Part shown: one piece after another, positions 1 to 7,731 of the stretch
Numbering within the stretch: position 1 is the first letter of the stretch
Layout: every line of letters begins with the position of its first letter
Source of the DNA: JAFDYH01 sp049840875
GTDB taxonomy: Bacteria > Bacteroidota > Bacteroidia > Chitinophagales > Chitinophagaceae
DNA length: 64,000 nt
Direction: 5' to 3'
NCBI GenBank assembly: GCA_049840875.1
Contig: JASGJE010000002.1
Span: 434,001 to 498,000, forward strand
Notes under the pieces: generated by a model
The model's input: only the letters and a program-made list of their open reading frames with translations
Database searches by the model: none
What the model was told of the DNA's origin: nothing
Program-made: the position numbers and the translations under genes

Positions 1-268
1 GTGGAGGAAGTTACGGCAGCATATTAGCCTTATGGATGATTGCCGGAAATTATTCTCTTGTAACAAACAGGAAAAAGAACCGGCCATTGCGCAAAATCCC
101 TGAGCCGATCAGTCTGAATATTGTCGCCTGTTAAACTATTTTGAATGATCAGGTTAATACTGATCAACTTTATGATTCAGCTATAATCCATCTGTGTACG
201 GTTTTTGCAGCTTCTATGCAATCCGGGAATGAATGTTGTGTGATTTTTTGACTTAACCAGGATTGCGA
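1..268. other. Window start, no firm gene
   Basis: No complete gene is supported here. One plus-strand frame is open from the window edge (base 3) to a TAA at 132-134 and would encode the last 43 residues of a truncated protein, partly hydrophobic and then basic. Nothing in it is diagnostic, and the other frames close early. It could be the 3' end of an upstream gene. The rest, up to the start of the next small gene, shows no repeat or convincing promoter. Confidence 0.3.
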
Positions 269-463
269 ATGGAGAATGACACTGATACGCTTAAAGCGCA
301 GATCAACCTTCTTGAAAAAGATATAAGGGAGGCATTTGAAATGAGGAAACCTTTCTACACTAAAAAGGAAATGATTCAACGATTGAAACTTCTCATCAAT
401 GAACTAAAGACACTGGAAGATAGAAGTCCTGACGAAATTATCCACAAGAAAGAACAGGAATAA
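269..463 (+). CDS. Small charged helical protein, unknown function
   Basis: A 64-residue protein. I chose the ATG at 269; an in-frame TTG at 263 is a less likely start. It has no signal peptide or membrane segment. The sequence is almost entirely predicted helix and strongly charged, with leucines and isoleucines spaced as in an amphipathic coiled coil (LINLLEKDI- and LKLLINELKTL-like stretches). It is followed after about 55 bp by a strong hairpin terminator, which supports it being a separately transcribed gene. I do not recognise the family. Short lone helical proteins like this are common in Bacteroidota, and no function is inferred. Confidence 0.55.
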   Translation: MENDTDTLKAQINLLEKDIREAFEMRKPFYTKKEMIQRLKLLINELKTLEDRSPDEIIHKKEQE

Positions 464-519
464 TCACAGGTAGTGAGAAAAAAAAACTGATAGTTTCCTT
501 CACTACGTTGACCGATTTT

Positions 520-548
520 AAAAGCGGACCACCGGTCTGCTTTTTTTT
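520..548 (+). terminator. Rho-independent terminator
   Basis: The arm AAAAGCGGACC (520-530) and the arm GGTCTGCTTTT (534-544) form an 11-bp stem with one G-T pair and a 3-nt loop, running into eight T residues. It ends the small gene at 269-463, 15 bp before the next start codon. Confidence 0.85.
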
Positions 549-562
549 CATTAAATAGCATT

Positions 563-1363
563 ATGAATAACCCGGATTATAGCGCAAAAAAAATTGCAGG
601 ATCAATTACTATCGACGGCAATATAGAAAAAGAGATATGGCAGAATGCTACATGGAGTAAAAGGTTTGTCGACATGGTGAATGGCGATGCTGCTATGTAT
701 AATACACAAGCTGCACTCCTTTGGAATGACGAACATTTATACATTGCCTTCTCGGCGGAAGAACCATTTGTAGAAGCGCATTTAACCGAACGTGACAGTA
801 TTATTTTCCTGGAAAATGATCTTGAAGTTTTTATTGACGGCGGTGATTGTTATTATGAATTAGAAGCGAATGCGGCGAACACACTATACGAAGTTTTCTT
901 TATCTGGCGGGATGCTTACACGAAAGGCAGCCGGTTTGATCAGCCATTGTTCGATGTTCATCATCCACAGGCTTATACATTCGGTGGTGATTATGATCGA
1001 AGTGGTGCGACATTCTGGAAAGGAACACATCCCCGTGGTATTCGCTGGGCATTTACAAATTTTGATATGCCGGGCTTGCAAACCGCAACTAAAATAGATG
1101 GAACATTAAATGATAATAGTGATATTGATAAAGGCTGGAGCCTCGAGATAGCAATTCCATGGAGCAGTCTTCAGTTGCTTGCAAATGGGAGAACGTTGCC
1201 ACCTGCCAACGGTGATGTATGGAATATGTTTCTCGGCAGGTTTCAGAAATTGATGCCGGGAGGAAAAGAAATTACTCCTCATCCGGCAATGGCCTTGAAT
1301 AGTCATGGAATTTATGATACACATTTGCCGGATAAATGGAGCAGAATTGAATTTGTTGAATAA
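563..1363 (+). CDS. CBM9-like (DOMON-fold) carbohydrate-binding protein
   Basis: A 266-residue protein that begins directly with the family 9 carbohydrate-binding-like fold: the opening 'GSITIDGNIEKEIWQNA' strand, then 'AALLWNDEHLYIAFSAEEP', 'DLEVFIDGGDCYYELEANA' and the late 'GWSLEIAIPWSSL' segment, all in the order seen in this family. In the family these beta-sandwich proteins bind sugars or sit as accessory domains on xylanases. Here it stands alone with no signal peptide, so cytoplasmic location is predicted and the ligand is unknown. A terminator lies just upstream and the next gene (histidine kinase) is 123 bp downstream in the same direction, so it is probably monocistronic. Confidence 0.75.
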   Translation: MNNPDYSAKKIAGSITIDGNIEKEIWQNATWSKRFVDMVNGDAAMYNTQAALLWNDEHLYIAFSAEEPFVEAHLTERDSIIFLENDLEVFIDGGDCYYELEANAANTLYEVFFIWRDAYTKGSRFDQPLFDVHHPQAYTFGGDYDRSGATFWKGTHPRGIRWAFTNFDMPGLQTATKIDGTLNDNSDIDKGWSLEIAIPWSSLQLLANGRTLPPANGDVWNMFLGRFQKLMPGGKEITPHPAMALNSHGIYDTHLPDKWSRIEFVE

Positions 1364-1486
1364 ATGAGTCATAACATTTTTATCTAAGTGAAAACATATA
1401 CTGTTCCGGACGAACTTTCTTCCGGACAATAAATTAACCTGAACACTGTTTTAATTAAGGCGATACTTTTTTAAATTAGTGTTACT

Positions 1487-2698
1487 ATGAAAGAAGCTTC
1501 TTCAGATCAGGTACAGCTACTCGTAACCACAGTCCAACAACTTTCACTTGCACGTGACCTTGATACAGTAATGAGAATCGTACGCAGCGCTGCCCGGAAT
1601 TTAACCGGCGCAGATGGAGCTACGTTTGTGTTGAAAGATAATGGCATGTGCTACTACGCCGATGAGGATGCGATAAGCCCGCTATGGAAAGGAAGTCGTT
1701 TTCCTATGAGCGCATGCGTGAGTGGTTGGGCAATGATCAATAAGCAACCTGCTGTCATCAGTGATATATATGCCGATAGCCGTATTCCTGCAGATGCATA
1801 CAGACCAACTTTTGTTAAGAGTCTTCTCATGGTACCCATTCGAACGATAGATCCTATCGGGGCTATCGGAAATTATTGGGCCAGCCAACGGCAACCGACA
1901 GAAGGTGAAGTATGGCTGCTGCAATCGCTGGCCGATATAACGGCTGTTACGATGGAAAATGTAAATGTTTATGGTGAACTCGAAAAAAGAGTACAGGAAA
2001 GAACAATGGAGCTGGAGCAGGCGAATAAAGGTTTGGAAGCGTTCTCTTACACGGTCTCACACGACCTCCAGGCTCCGCTGAGAATTATCAATGGCTATGC
2101 TTCCATCTTGCAGGAAGATTATGCAGATGCATTGCCTGAAGAAGGAAAAAAGCTGACGAAGAAAATAAAAGACAGCGGCAATCATTTATCGTTGATGATA
2201 AATCATTTGCTCGACTTTTTCAGAACAGGAAAACAAACTCCGCAAAAAACTGTGACCGGTATGTCGCGAATGGTGAACGAGATATCAACTGAATTAAAGC
2301 AGCATGAAGCCGGTCGCAAGATCCGTTTTTCAATTAGTGATCTTCCTGACGCAGAAGCCGACCCAATGTTAATAAAACAAGTCTGGATGAATTTGCTTTC
2401 TAACGCTGTCAAATACACGCAAAAGAAATCTGAAGCTGTAATAGAAGTGGGCGCGGAGAAAAAAGCGAAAGAATATGTTTACCATGTAAAAGATAATGGA
2501 GCCGGGTTTGATATGCGCTATTATGACAAGCTATTCGGAGTATTTCAACGATTGCATTCTCCAAAAGATTTTGAAGGCTCTGGTATAGGATTGGCCACCG
2601 TTCAAAAAATTGTTAATCAACACGGCGGAAAAATCTGGGCAGAAGCAAAACCAGGAGAGGGCGCTTCATTTTATTTTTCATTGCCTGAAGTAAACTGA
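1487..2698 (+). CDS. GAF-domain sensor histidine kinase
   Basis: A 403-residue soluble histidine kinase. Residues about 10-160 form a GAF sensor domain. A short coiled coil follows (about 163-185, 'EKRVQERTMELEQ'), then HisKA with the phosphoacceptor His192 in 'SYTVSHDLQAPLR', and an HATPase_c domain with the N box around 302-306 ('NLLSNAVKY'), the G1 box DNGAGF at 336-341 and the G2 box GSGIGLA at 364-370. All catalytic motifs are intact. There are no membrane segments, no receiver domain and no response regulator gene nearby, so it is an orphan kinase. The arrangement resembles the output half of bacteriophytochrome-like kinases, but no bilin-binding PAS domain is present. The GAF ligand cannot be told from sequence. 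Confidence 0.92.
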   Translation: MKEASSDQVQLLVTTVQQLSLARDLDTVMRIVRSAARNLTGADGATFVLKDNGMCYYADEDAISPLWKGSRFPMSACVSGWAMINKQPAVISDIYADSRIPADAYRPTFVKSLLMVPIRTIDPIGAIGNYWASQRQPTEGEVWLLQSLADITAVTMENVNVYGELEKRVQERTMELEQANKGLEAFSYTVSHDLQAPLRIINGYASILQEDYADALPEEGKKLTKKIKDSGNHLSLMINHLLDFFRTGKQTPQKTVTGMSRMVNEISTELKQHEAGRKIRFSISDLPDAEADPMLIKQVWMNLLSNAVKYTQKKSEAVIEVGAEKKAKEYVYHVKDNGAGFDMRYYDKLFGVFQRLHSPKDFEGSGIGLATVQKIVNQHGGKIWAEAKPGEGASFYFSLPEVN

Positions 2699-2821
2699 TT
2701 AACTGCATATAATTTCCTCCTTTCAAAATTCCTTACTCAGCCAAAAGTCGCCCGGCGAATAAATTTCGTTTACCTTTCAGTTTCTTTTTTTTCAATCATT
2801 ACATCAACAAAACTTTAAGAA

Positions 2822-3565
2822 ATGAAAAGGTCAATCTTTCTTTCGGCGATAATTGGGTTTTCGCTTTATGCTACTTCACAAGATTTAAAACCGGTTGCTT
2901 ATGCTGACGGCGCTCAAAAACTGAATGGACTTGTAACAAAAAATGCCGGCAAAAAACTTCCGGGTGTTTTGATTCTTCCTGCGTGGAAAGGAATTGATGA
3001 CGAAGCTAAGAATGCAGCGGCTGAATTAGCGAAGCAAGGCTATATCGCTTTTGTAGCGGATATCTATGGTGAAGGAAATATTCCGGCAGATAATGCTGCA
3101 GCAGGCAAAGCTGCAGGCGCATACAGGAAAGATTATGCAGCATATCAAAAGAGAATTGACCTTGCGTTACAACAATTAAAACAAGCTGGAGCTGATGAAA
3201 GTAAACTCGCGGTGATTGGTTATTGTTTTGGGGGAAGTGGTGCATTGGAAACTGCAAGAGCTGGGTTTCCTGTAAAAGGAGTGATATCAATTCATGGCGG
3301 ATTAGGAAAAGATAGTACCAGAATGAACGGACCGCTGTCAACTAAAATTTTGATTGAGAACCCTGCTGAAGATGGAGGTGTGACTCCTCAAGTGATGAGC
3401 AGCCTTGTAAAAGAAATGAATGAGGGCAAAGCTGATTGGCAGATTATTACTTACGCTTATTCAAAACATACTTTCACCGATCCGAAATCTCCCGACTATA
3501 ATGAAGTGATGGCAAAAAGGGCATGGTCGCATACACTTTTATTTCTTGGCGAAGTTCTGAAATAA
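2822..3565 (+). CDS. Secreted dienelactone hydrolase family protein
   Basis: A 247-residue alpha/beta hydrolase. A signal peptide is visible (residues 1 to about 20, ending in 'YATSQ'). The nucleophile elbow 'GYCFGGSG' places Cys135 as the nucleophile, as in dienelactone hydrolases. Asp184 ('NPAEDGGV') and His216 ('SKHTFTDP') complete the Cys-Asp-His triad. The length is that of the family. Family members hydrolyse dienelactones or act on other small esters; exported Bacteroidota versions have no fixed substrate, so only an esterase-type hydrolase role is supported. It is convergent with the next gene and shares a hairpin terminator with it. Confidence 0.9.
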   Translation: MKRSIFLSAIIGFSLYATSQDLKPVAYADGAQKLNGLVTKNAGKKLPGVLILPAWKGIDDEAKNAAAELAKQGYIAFVADIYGEGNIPADNAAAGKAAGAYRKDYAAYQKRIDLALQQLKQAGADESKLAVIGYCFGGSGALETARAGFPVKGVISIHGGLGKDSTRMNGPLSTKILIENPAEDGGVTPQVMSSLVKEMNEGKADWQIITYAYSKHTFTDPKSPDYNEVMAKRAWSHTLLFLGEVLK

Positions 3566-3586
3566 AATTCCCCATTAATACTGAAT

Positions 3587-3613
3587 AAAGGCTGCATTGA
3601 TATGCAGCCTTTT
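3587..3613 (+). terminator. Terminator between convergent genes
   Basis: A perfect 11-bp stem, AAAGGCTGCAT (3587-3597) with ATGCAGCCTTT (3602-3612), has a TGAT loop and is flanked by A and T runs. It sits between the dienelactone hydrolase gene and the converging minus-strand gene. The T-run is short. Confidence 0.75.
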
Positions 3614-3614
3614 C

Positions 3615-4076
3615 TTATGCTAAGAAAAAACCATGCAGACCATATCGACATATGGCTCGATTGCTTATGTTGCTGTTTGAAAATAGCTCATTTGCCGGAG
3701 CTATAAAATCGTGCATCAATTCACCCGGTTTGAGAGTTGAATATAAAAATGCTGATGGCTGATGGTTGCCTGCATGCAACACAATATCGTATTGATTTGA
3801 GTTGGTTAGCTTCACTTCCTTTGTTTCATAGCCGGGATAATTGACAATGAGAACTGAATCTTCAGTATTGATTGTAATATAATATACGCCATCTGCCTGC
3901 GTACCGGTATTCCTTTTTGTTCCTTTGATTGTTATGCTTGCACCTTCAAGCGGAAGTGATTCTTCAAAGCTTGTAACAATACCACTTATTGTGCGTGAAG
4001 TGGTTTGTGCACTAACTTCCTGCAGGCATACACCAATGAAAATACTGAGGATTAAAAGTGTTGCCATCTTCTTCAT
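3615..4076 (-). CDS. Secreted SusC-type carboxypeptidase-regulatory-like domain, stand-alone
   Basis: A 153-residue protein. I use the ATG at 4076 because it opens a clear signal peptide (hydrophobic core, ending 'EVSAQ'); a longer reading from 4163 would run through a promoter and a palindrome. After the signal come about 80 residues of a CarboxypepD_reg-like domain ('SGIVTSFEESLPLEGASITI', then 'YPGYETKEVKL'). This is the beta-sandwich found at the N terminus of SusC-type TonB-dependent transporters. No plug or barrel follows; the last ~50 residues are unrelated and end in a stop. It is either a remnant of a SusC gene or a small secreted accessory protein. It is divergent from the SusC operon at 4645 and has a copy of the same operator just upstream, so the two are probably co-regulated. 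Confidence 0.7.
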   Translation of the reverse strand: MKKMATLLILSIFIGVCLQEVSAQTTSRTISGIVTSFEESLPLEGASITIKGTKRNTGTQADGVYYITINTEDSVLIVNYPGYETKEVKLTNSNQYDIVLHAGNHQPSAFLYSTLKPGELMHDFIAPANELFSNSNISNRAICRYGLHGFFLA

Positions 4077-4093
4077 ACTGATTAATTTTATAA

Positions 4094-4112
4094 GTCTACT
4101 AAATTTATAGAC
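4094..4112. promoter_or_regulatory. Operator copy 1 (19-bp inverted repeat)
   Basis: GTCTACTAAATTTATAGAC is an imperfect palindrome lying 17 bp upstream of the minus-strand start codon at 4076. It aligns base for base with a second 19-bp palindrome at 4172-4190, with 15 of 19 positions identical and GTC/GAC ends in both. The core ACTAAATT resembles the GACT-(A/T-rich)-AGTC dyads bound by Rrf2-family (IscR-type) regulators; that assignment is inference. Confidence 0.65.
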
Positions 4113-4139
4113 TAAATTAATTAAAAAAATTAGCACACT

Positions 4140-4163
4140 ATGTTTTTTGAATTCAAAAAACAT
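4140..4163. repeat. 24-bp perfect palindrome
   Basis: A perfect inverted repeat with arm ATGTTTTTTGAA and its complement, centred on an EcoRI-like GAATTC without a spacer. It lies between the two 19-bp operators. Because of the symmetry both strands read the same eight residues (MFFEFKKH), which makes spurious long starts on both sides. It could be a regulator site or a cruciform-forming element. Confidence 0.8.
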
Positions 4164-4168
4164 TTACA

Positions 4169-4201
4169 TTTGTCGACTAAATTAGTAGACTATTACTTTT
4201 G
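4169..4201 (+). promoter_or_regulatory. Candidate Bacteroidota promoter of the SusC/sulfatase operon
   Basis: The -33 element TTTG (4169-4172) and the -7 element TACTTTTG (4194-4201, matching TAnnTTTG) are separated by 21 bp, the spacing expected for the main Bacteroidota sigma factor. Transcription would start near 4208, about 30 nt before the leader ORF. The second operator fills the spacer, so a bound regulator should block this promoter. Confidence 0.6.
4172..4190. promoter_or_regulatory. Operator copy 2 (19-bp inverted repeat)
   Basis: GTCGACTAAATTAGTAGAC is a palindrome of two 9-bp arms around a central A with one mismatched pair (GTCgACTAA/TTAGTaGAC). It is located exactly between the -33 and -7 elements of the rightward promoter. 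It is a close copy of the site at 4094-4112. The position indicates repression; the regulator is not encoded in this window. Confidence 0.7.
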
Positions 4202-4238
4202 TCAACCACCGACAAAACGTAAACCAAACGACGGCAAC

Positions 4239-4523
4239 ATGAAATACTCAACACAATGCAATGTTGATCGACCAGTCAGCATTGAGACGCAATCTTCGGT
4301 GGTAATCTCCATCCAGTTTAATAATTGCCTTTCTTCTATGTCCTGTTGTAGGGGCACGATCGAGCTAGCGGATTTATTCTTTGCCTGCATCGCACTTTAT
4401 CCTGGTTCGTCAAAAAATATTGTCGGACAGGAGGCTGTTTCTGTATCATCACCTGTAACCGGTGGTTGGTTGCAGGAATATGCAGCGCAGCCTTCCTGTT
4501 TCATTAATAACTATTGTATTTGA
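4239..4523 (+). CDS. Cysteine-rich leader ORF upstream of SusC (candidate)
   Basis: A 94-codon ORF whose ATG is about 30 nt after the predicted transcription start and which ends 121 bp before SusC. It has seven cysteines (7, 30, 36, 37, 50, 87, 93), including an adjacent pair in 'SSMSCCRGTIE'. There is no recognised domain or signal peptide. The second half overlaps the nested hairpin at 4427-4499, which is unusual for an ordinary gene and suggests a regulatory leader whose translation affects RNA folding. By analogy, cysteine-rich upstream ORFs in other phyla sense cysteine supply; whether that applies here is inference. An internal ATG at 4338 would give a shorter 61-residue peptide starting MSCCRG. 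It may also be a chance ORF. Confidence 0.4.
   Translation: MKYSTQCNVDRPVSIETQSSVVISIQFNNCLSSMSCCRGTIELADLFFACIALYPGSSKNIVGQEAVSVSSPVTGGWLQEYAAQPSCFINNYCI
4427..4499 (+). promoter_or_regulatory. Nested hairpin in the 5' leader of SusC
   Basis: The outer stem pairs ACAGGAGGCTG (4427-4437) with CAGCCTTCCTGT (4488-4499): 11 bp with one bulged T. The inner stem pairs CCTGTAACC (4452-4460) with GGTTGCAGG (4468-4476): 9 bp with one G-T pair and a 7-nt loop. No T-run follows, so a simple intrinsic terminator is unlikely. It lies within the leader transcript and overlaps the end of the cysteine-rich ORF. A six-base stretch over the Ser-Cys codons of that ORF (TCCTGT, 4341-4346) could compete for the left arm of the outer stem. 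I do not recognise a known riboswitch class. Confidence 0.55.
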
Positions 4524-4644
4524 AAGTACACTTGCTATCGTAATTATAACGGCTACCAGTGTATGTAATAATTGGTATGTCATGTTCAATGGCAAACCGG
4601 ATCATTTATAGAAACTAATTGTGGAAAATATATAAAACTCAGAT

Positions 4645-7600
4645 ATGAAAATTGATAAGTGGATGTTTTTATTCTTTTTAATAACTACTGCTAATGTTGT
4701 TATTCATGCACAGGATGAAAACAAAATAGTTCTCAATTCGGTATTCCAGGGAAAAATTATCGATAAAAGAAATCAATTACCACTGGAAGGGGCCAATGTT
4801 GTGATTAAAGGAACAACCAATCAAACATTAACTGATAATAAAGGACAGTTTACATTGAAGACTGGCCAGCGGTTACCATTCACCTTACAGATCAGTATCG
4901 TTGGATATAAAACAATTGAAACAGAAGTAACATCTTCTCCTGTACAAATAGCGCTTGAACAGGATGTACAGGCGTTATCAGATGTGGTTGTCGTAGGATA
5001 TGGTACACAGAAAAGAAAAGACCTTACTGGTTCTGTTACATCGTTATCAACCAAAGATTTTAATAGTGGCAATGTTACATCTGTTGATAACCTGATTGCC
5101 GGAAGAGCGGCAGGAGTGCAGGTAACGCAGGCATCCGGAGAGCCGGGTGGTGGCGTATCCATCCGTATACGTGGTGCAAATTCTATTAATGCCAGCAATG
5201 AGCCATTGTATGTTATCGATGGTTTTCCGGTTAATAATTCTACGTTAACACCAACATCGACCGCAGTTACCGAATCAGCGCCGAGAAATCCTTTAAATGC
5301 ATTGAACCCTGCTGATATTTCTTCTATCGAAATCCTGAAAGACGCATCGGCTACTGCTATTTATGGTTCACGCGGAGCAAACGGAGTTATATTGATTACA
5401 ACAAAACATGGTCGTAAAGGACGAATAACGATTAACTACAACGTATCCGGGGGATTACAGGAAGTGGCAAAGAGAATTCCAATGCTTTCTACTTCACAAT
5501 ACATCAGTTTACTGAATGACCTGAGGGCTGCGCAGGGGCAGGCAGCAGAGTTTTCACAACAGGCGATTGATTCAATTGGTAAAGGAATAGATTGGCAGGA
5601 TGCCATCTTCAGGAAAGGGTATACGCAAAATCATCAATTGAGTTTTTCTGGTGGACAGGATAAATTCAGCTATTATGCCTCTCTGAACTATCTCGATCAA
5701 ACTGGAATTGTGATCAGTTCCGGAATTAAACGTTACGCTGGCAGACTCAACCTTAGCTATAATGACACGAGATTCAAATTTGGCATTAACATCAATGCGG
5801 CTAAAATAAATGATGACTATGTGCCGAATGGTGTTAGTATCAATGAGCAGGCTGGCATATTAAACACTGCTATTTTCCAGGATCCTACGTTGCCGATAAC
5901 AGATAATACGGGAAAGTATGCGCAAAGCAGCCTGGTGAATCTTGAAAATCCATATGGCCTGGCCAATGCCGTAAATGATTACGCTGCGACTAACAGGACT
6001 TTCGGTAATGCCTACCTGGAATATTTTATTCTTCCCGAACTTTCAGTCAAAGTAAATGGAGGAACAGATGTACAAAGTTCACGTCGTGATACGTATATAG
6101 GTCGAAACACAAAAAGAGGAGCAAATGCTAACGGTATCGGCAATGTGCAGACAGCGAATAGTAACAATGCACTCCTTGAACTTACAGCACGATATGCCAA
6201 AACGTTTGGTGTGCATGGAGTAGAAGTGTTAGGCGGCTATACTTACCAGACTTTTGTTTACAACTCGTTGAATGCAGGGGCCCAAAACTTTACGACCGAC
6301 GCATTTGGTACGGATAACCTTGCAGCGGGGGCTACCAGTAGTTTCACTCTGAATACCTATAAATCCCGCAACCAGCTTAAATCATTCTTAGGGAGAATTA
6401 ATTATAATTTACTGGAGAAATATTTGCTAACTGTTAATTTCAGAGCGGATGGTTCGTCCCGCTTCGGAAACGAAAATAAATACGGTTATTTCCCTTCTCT
6501 TGCAGTAGGCTGGCACATCAATAAAGAGAATTTCTTTAATAATGTTAAATCAATTTCTACACTCAAGCTTAGATTCGGGTATGGTAGCACCGGTAACCAG
6601 GAAATTGGTAATTACCGTTCACTTGTATTGCTTGGCACACAAGGACAAGCTATATTCGGAAACAGTGCACAGGTTGGAATTTCCACAACGCAATTAGCCA
6701 ATCCCAATTTAAAATGGGAAACAACGGATCAGTATAATGCCGGTTTAGATATTGGAATATTAAAAGACAGGATTACAGCTACGGTTGATTATTACACGAA
6801 AAATACAAAAGATCTTTTGTTGGAATTGCCGGTTCCGACAACGACAGGATTCGCGACAACACTTACAAATATTGGAAGCATGCGCAACCAGGGAGTTGAT
6901 TTATCAATTAATTCAGTTAACCTGAAAGGAAAACTCAACTGGACAACATCCGTTAATTTCTCTGTGTTGAGAAATAAAGTCACCGGCATTGGAGGCTTGC
7001 AAAATATACAGCAAGGTTCTGCAGGATTCTTTATAAACTTTAGTATTCTCCAGGTTGGCAAACCTCTTAATTCATTTTACGGATATGATGTTGCAGGCAT
7101 TATTCAGGACGGAGAACAATATGGTCCGCAACCGTTATCTAAGCCAGGTGAATTAAAGTTTCGCGATGTGAATGGAGACAAGACAATTACGACTGCTGAT
7201 CGTACAATTCTCGGTTCACCATTTCCTGATTTTACGTATGGTATTAACAACAGCTTTAGTTATGAGAGATTCAATCTTTCTTTATTTTGGCAGGGGTCGC
7301 AAGGTGGAAAAATCCTGAACCTGAATATTTCTGAATCGGAGAACCCGATTTCGTTCAGGCGTAACCGTTTGGCACGTTCTTATACCGACAGGTGGACAAC
7401 ATCTAATCCTAGCACTAATAATCCTTCCGGCCTTGCACCGGCCTTTGCTTACGTTGATGCCAGCGGTACAATTAACAGCAGGGCGGTAGAAAGCGCTTCA
7501 TATTTCCGTCTTAAGAATCTCTCGTTGAGTTACGATCTGCCTGTTCCGAAAAGCAATTTATTCCAGGGAGCACAGATTTATTTTATTGCACAAAACCTGG

Positions 7601-7728
7601 TTACGTTTTCAAAATATCTTGGGTTTGATCCTGAGGTCAGTTCATTCGGTACATCTAATCTGAGAGTTGACTACAATGCTTATCCATTAGCTAAAACATA
7701 TACCATCGGGCTGGATATAAAATTCTAA
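4645..7728 (+). CDS. SusC-type TonB-dependent outer-membrane transporter
   Basis: A 1027-residue SusC/RagA family protein: signal peptide (1 to about 22, 'VVIHAQ'), CarboxypepD_reg-like domain (about 35-110, 'LPLEGANVVIKG'), TonB-dependent plug (about 115-235, 'VVVGYGTQKRKDLTGSV' and 'EILKDASATAIYGSRGANG'), then a 22-strand-type barrel ending in 'YTIGLDIKF' with a terminal Phe. It has no STN domain, so it is not an obvious partner of a FecR/sigma pair. It is followed without a gap by its SusD and then three sulfatases. In the family, SusC forms the energy-dependent channel and SusD the lid that binds the ligand. The neighbours suggest a sulfated ligand. Expression probably depends on the operator-promoter and leader upstream. 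Confidence 0.95.
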   Translation: MKIDKWMFLFFLITTANVVIHAQDENKIVLNSVFQGKIIDKRNQLPLEGANVVIKGTTNQTLTDNKGQFTLKTGQRLPFTLQISIVGYKTIETEVTSSPVQIALEQDVQALSDVVVVGYGTQKRKDLTGSVTSLSTKDFNSGNVTSVDNLIAGRAAGVQVTQASGEPGGGVSIRIRGANSINASNEPLYVIDGFPVNNSTLTPTSTAVTESAPRNPLNALNPADISSIEILKDASATAIYGSRGANGVILITTKHGRKGRITINYNVSGGLQEVAKRIPMLSTSQYISLLNDLRAAQGQAAEFSQQAIDSIGKGIDWQDAIFRKGYTQNHQLSFSGGQDKFSYYASLNYLDQTGIVISSGIKRYAGRLNLSYNDTRFKFGININAAKINDDYVPNGVSINEQAGILNTAIFQDPTLPITDNTGKYAQSSLVNLENPYGLANAVNDYAATNRTFGNAYLEYFILPELSVKVNGGTDVQSSRRDTYIGRNTKRGANANGIGNVQTANSNNALLELTARYAKTFGVHGVEVLGGYTYQTFVYNSLNAGAQNFTTDAFGTDNLAAGATSSFTLNTYKSRNQLKSFLGRINYNLLEKYLLTVNFRADGSSRFGNENKYGYFPSLAVGWHINKENFFNNVKSISTLKLRFGYGSTGNQEIGNYRSLVLLGTQGQAIFGNSAQVGISTTQLANPNLKWETTDQYNAGLDIGILKDRITATVDYYTKNTKDLLLELPVPTTTGFATTLTNIGSMRNQGVDLSINSVNLKGKLNWTTSVNFSVLRNKVTGIGGLQNIQQGSAGFFINFSILQVGKPLNSFYGYDVAGIIQDGEQYGPQPLSKPGELKFRDVNGDKTITTADRTILGSPFPDFTYGINNSFSYERFNLSLFWQGSQGGKILNLNISESENPISFRRNRLARSYTDRWTTSNPSTNNPSGLAPAFAYVDASGTINSRAVESASYFRLKNLSLSYDLPVPKSNLFQGAQIYFIAQNLVTFSKYLGFDPEVSSFGTSNLRVDYNAYPLAKTYTIGLDIKF

Positions 7729-7731
7729 TTG

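Noticed and set aside
870..1097. Alternative frame inside the CBM9-like gene
   Set aside because: Shadow of the real gene; composition is unlike a protein and no start signal is seen.
4077..4163. Longer start for the minus-strand secreted protein, reading through the palindrome
   Set aside because: The added residues run over an operator and the 24-bp palindrome, and the ATG at 4076 begins a proper signal peptide.
4140..4238. Longer start for the leader ORF at 4140
   Set aside because: It would begin inside the palindrome and upstream of the predicted promoter, so this part would not be transcribed.
4427..4499. Nested hairpin as a SAM, cobalamin or TPP riboswitch
   Set aside because: The conserved core sequences of these classes are not visible.
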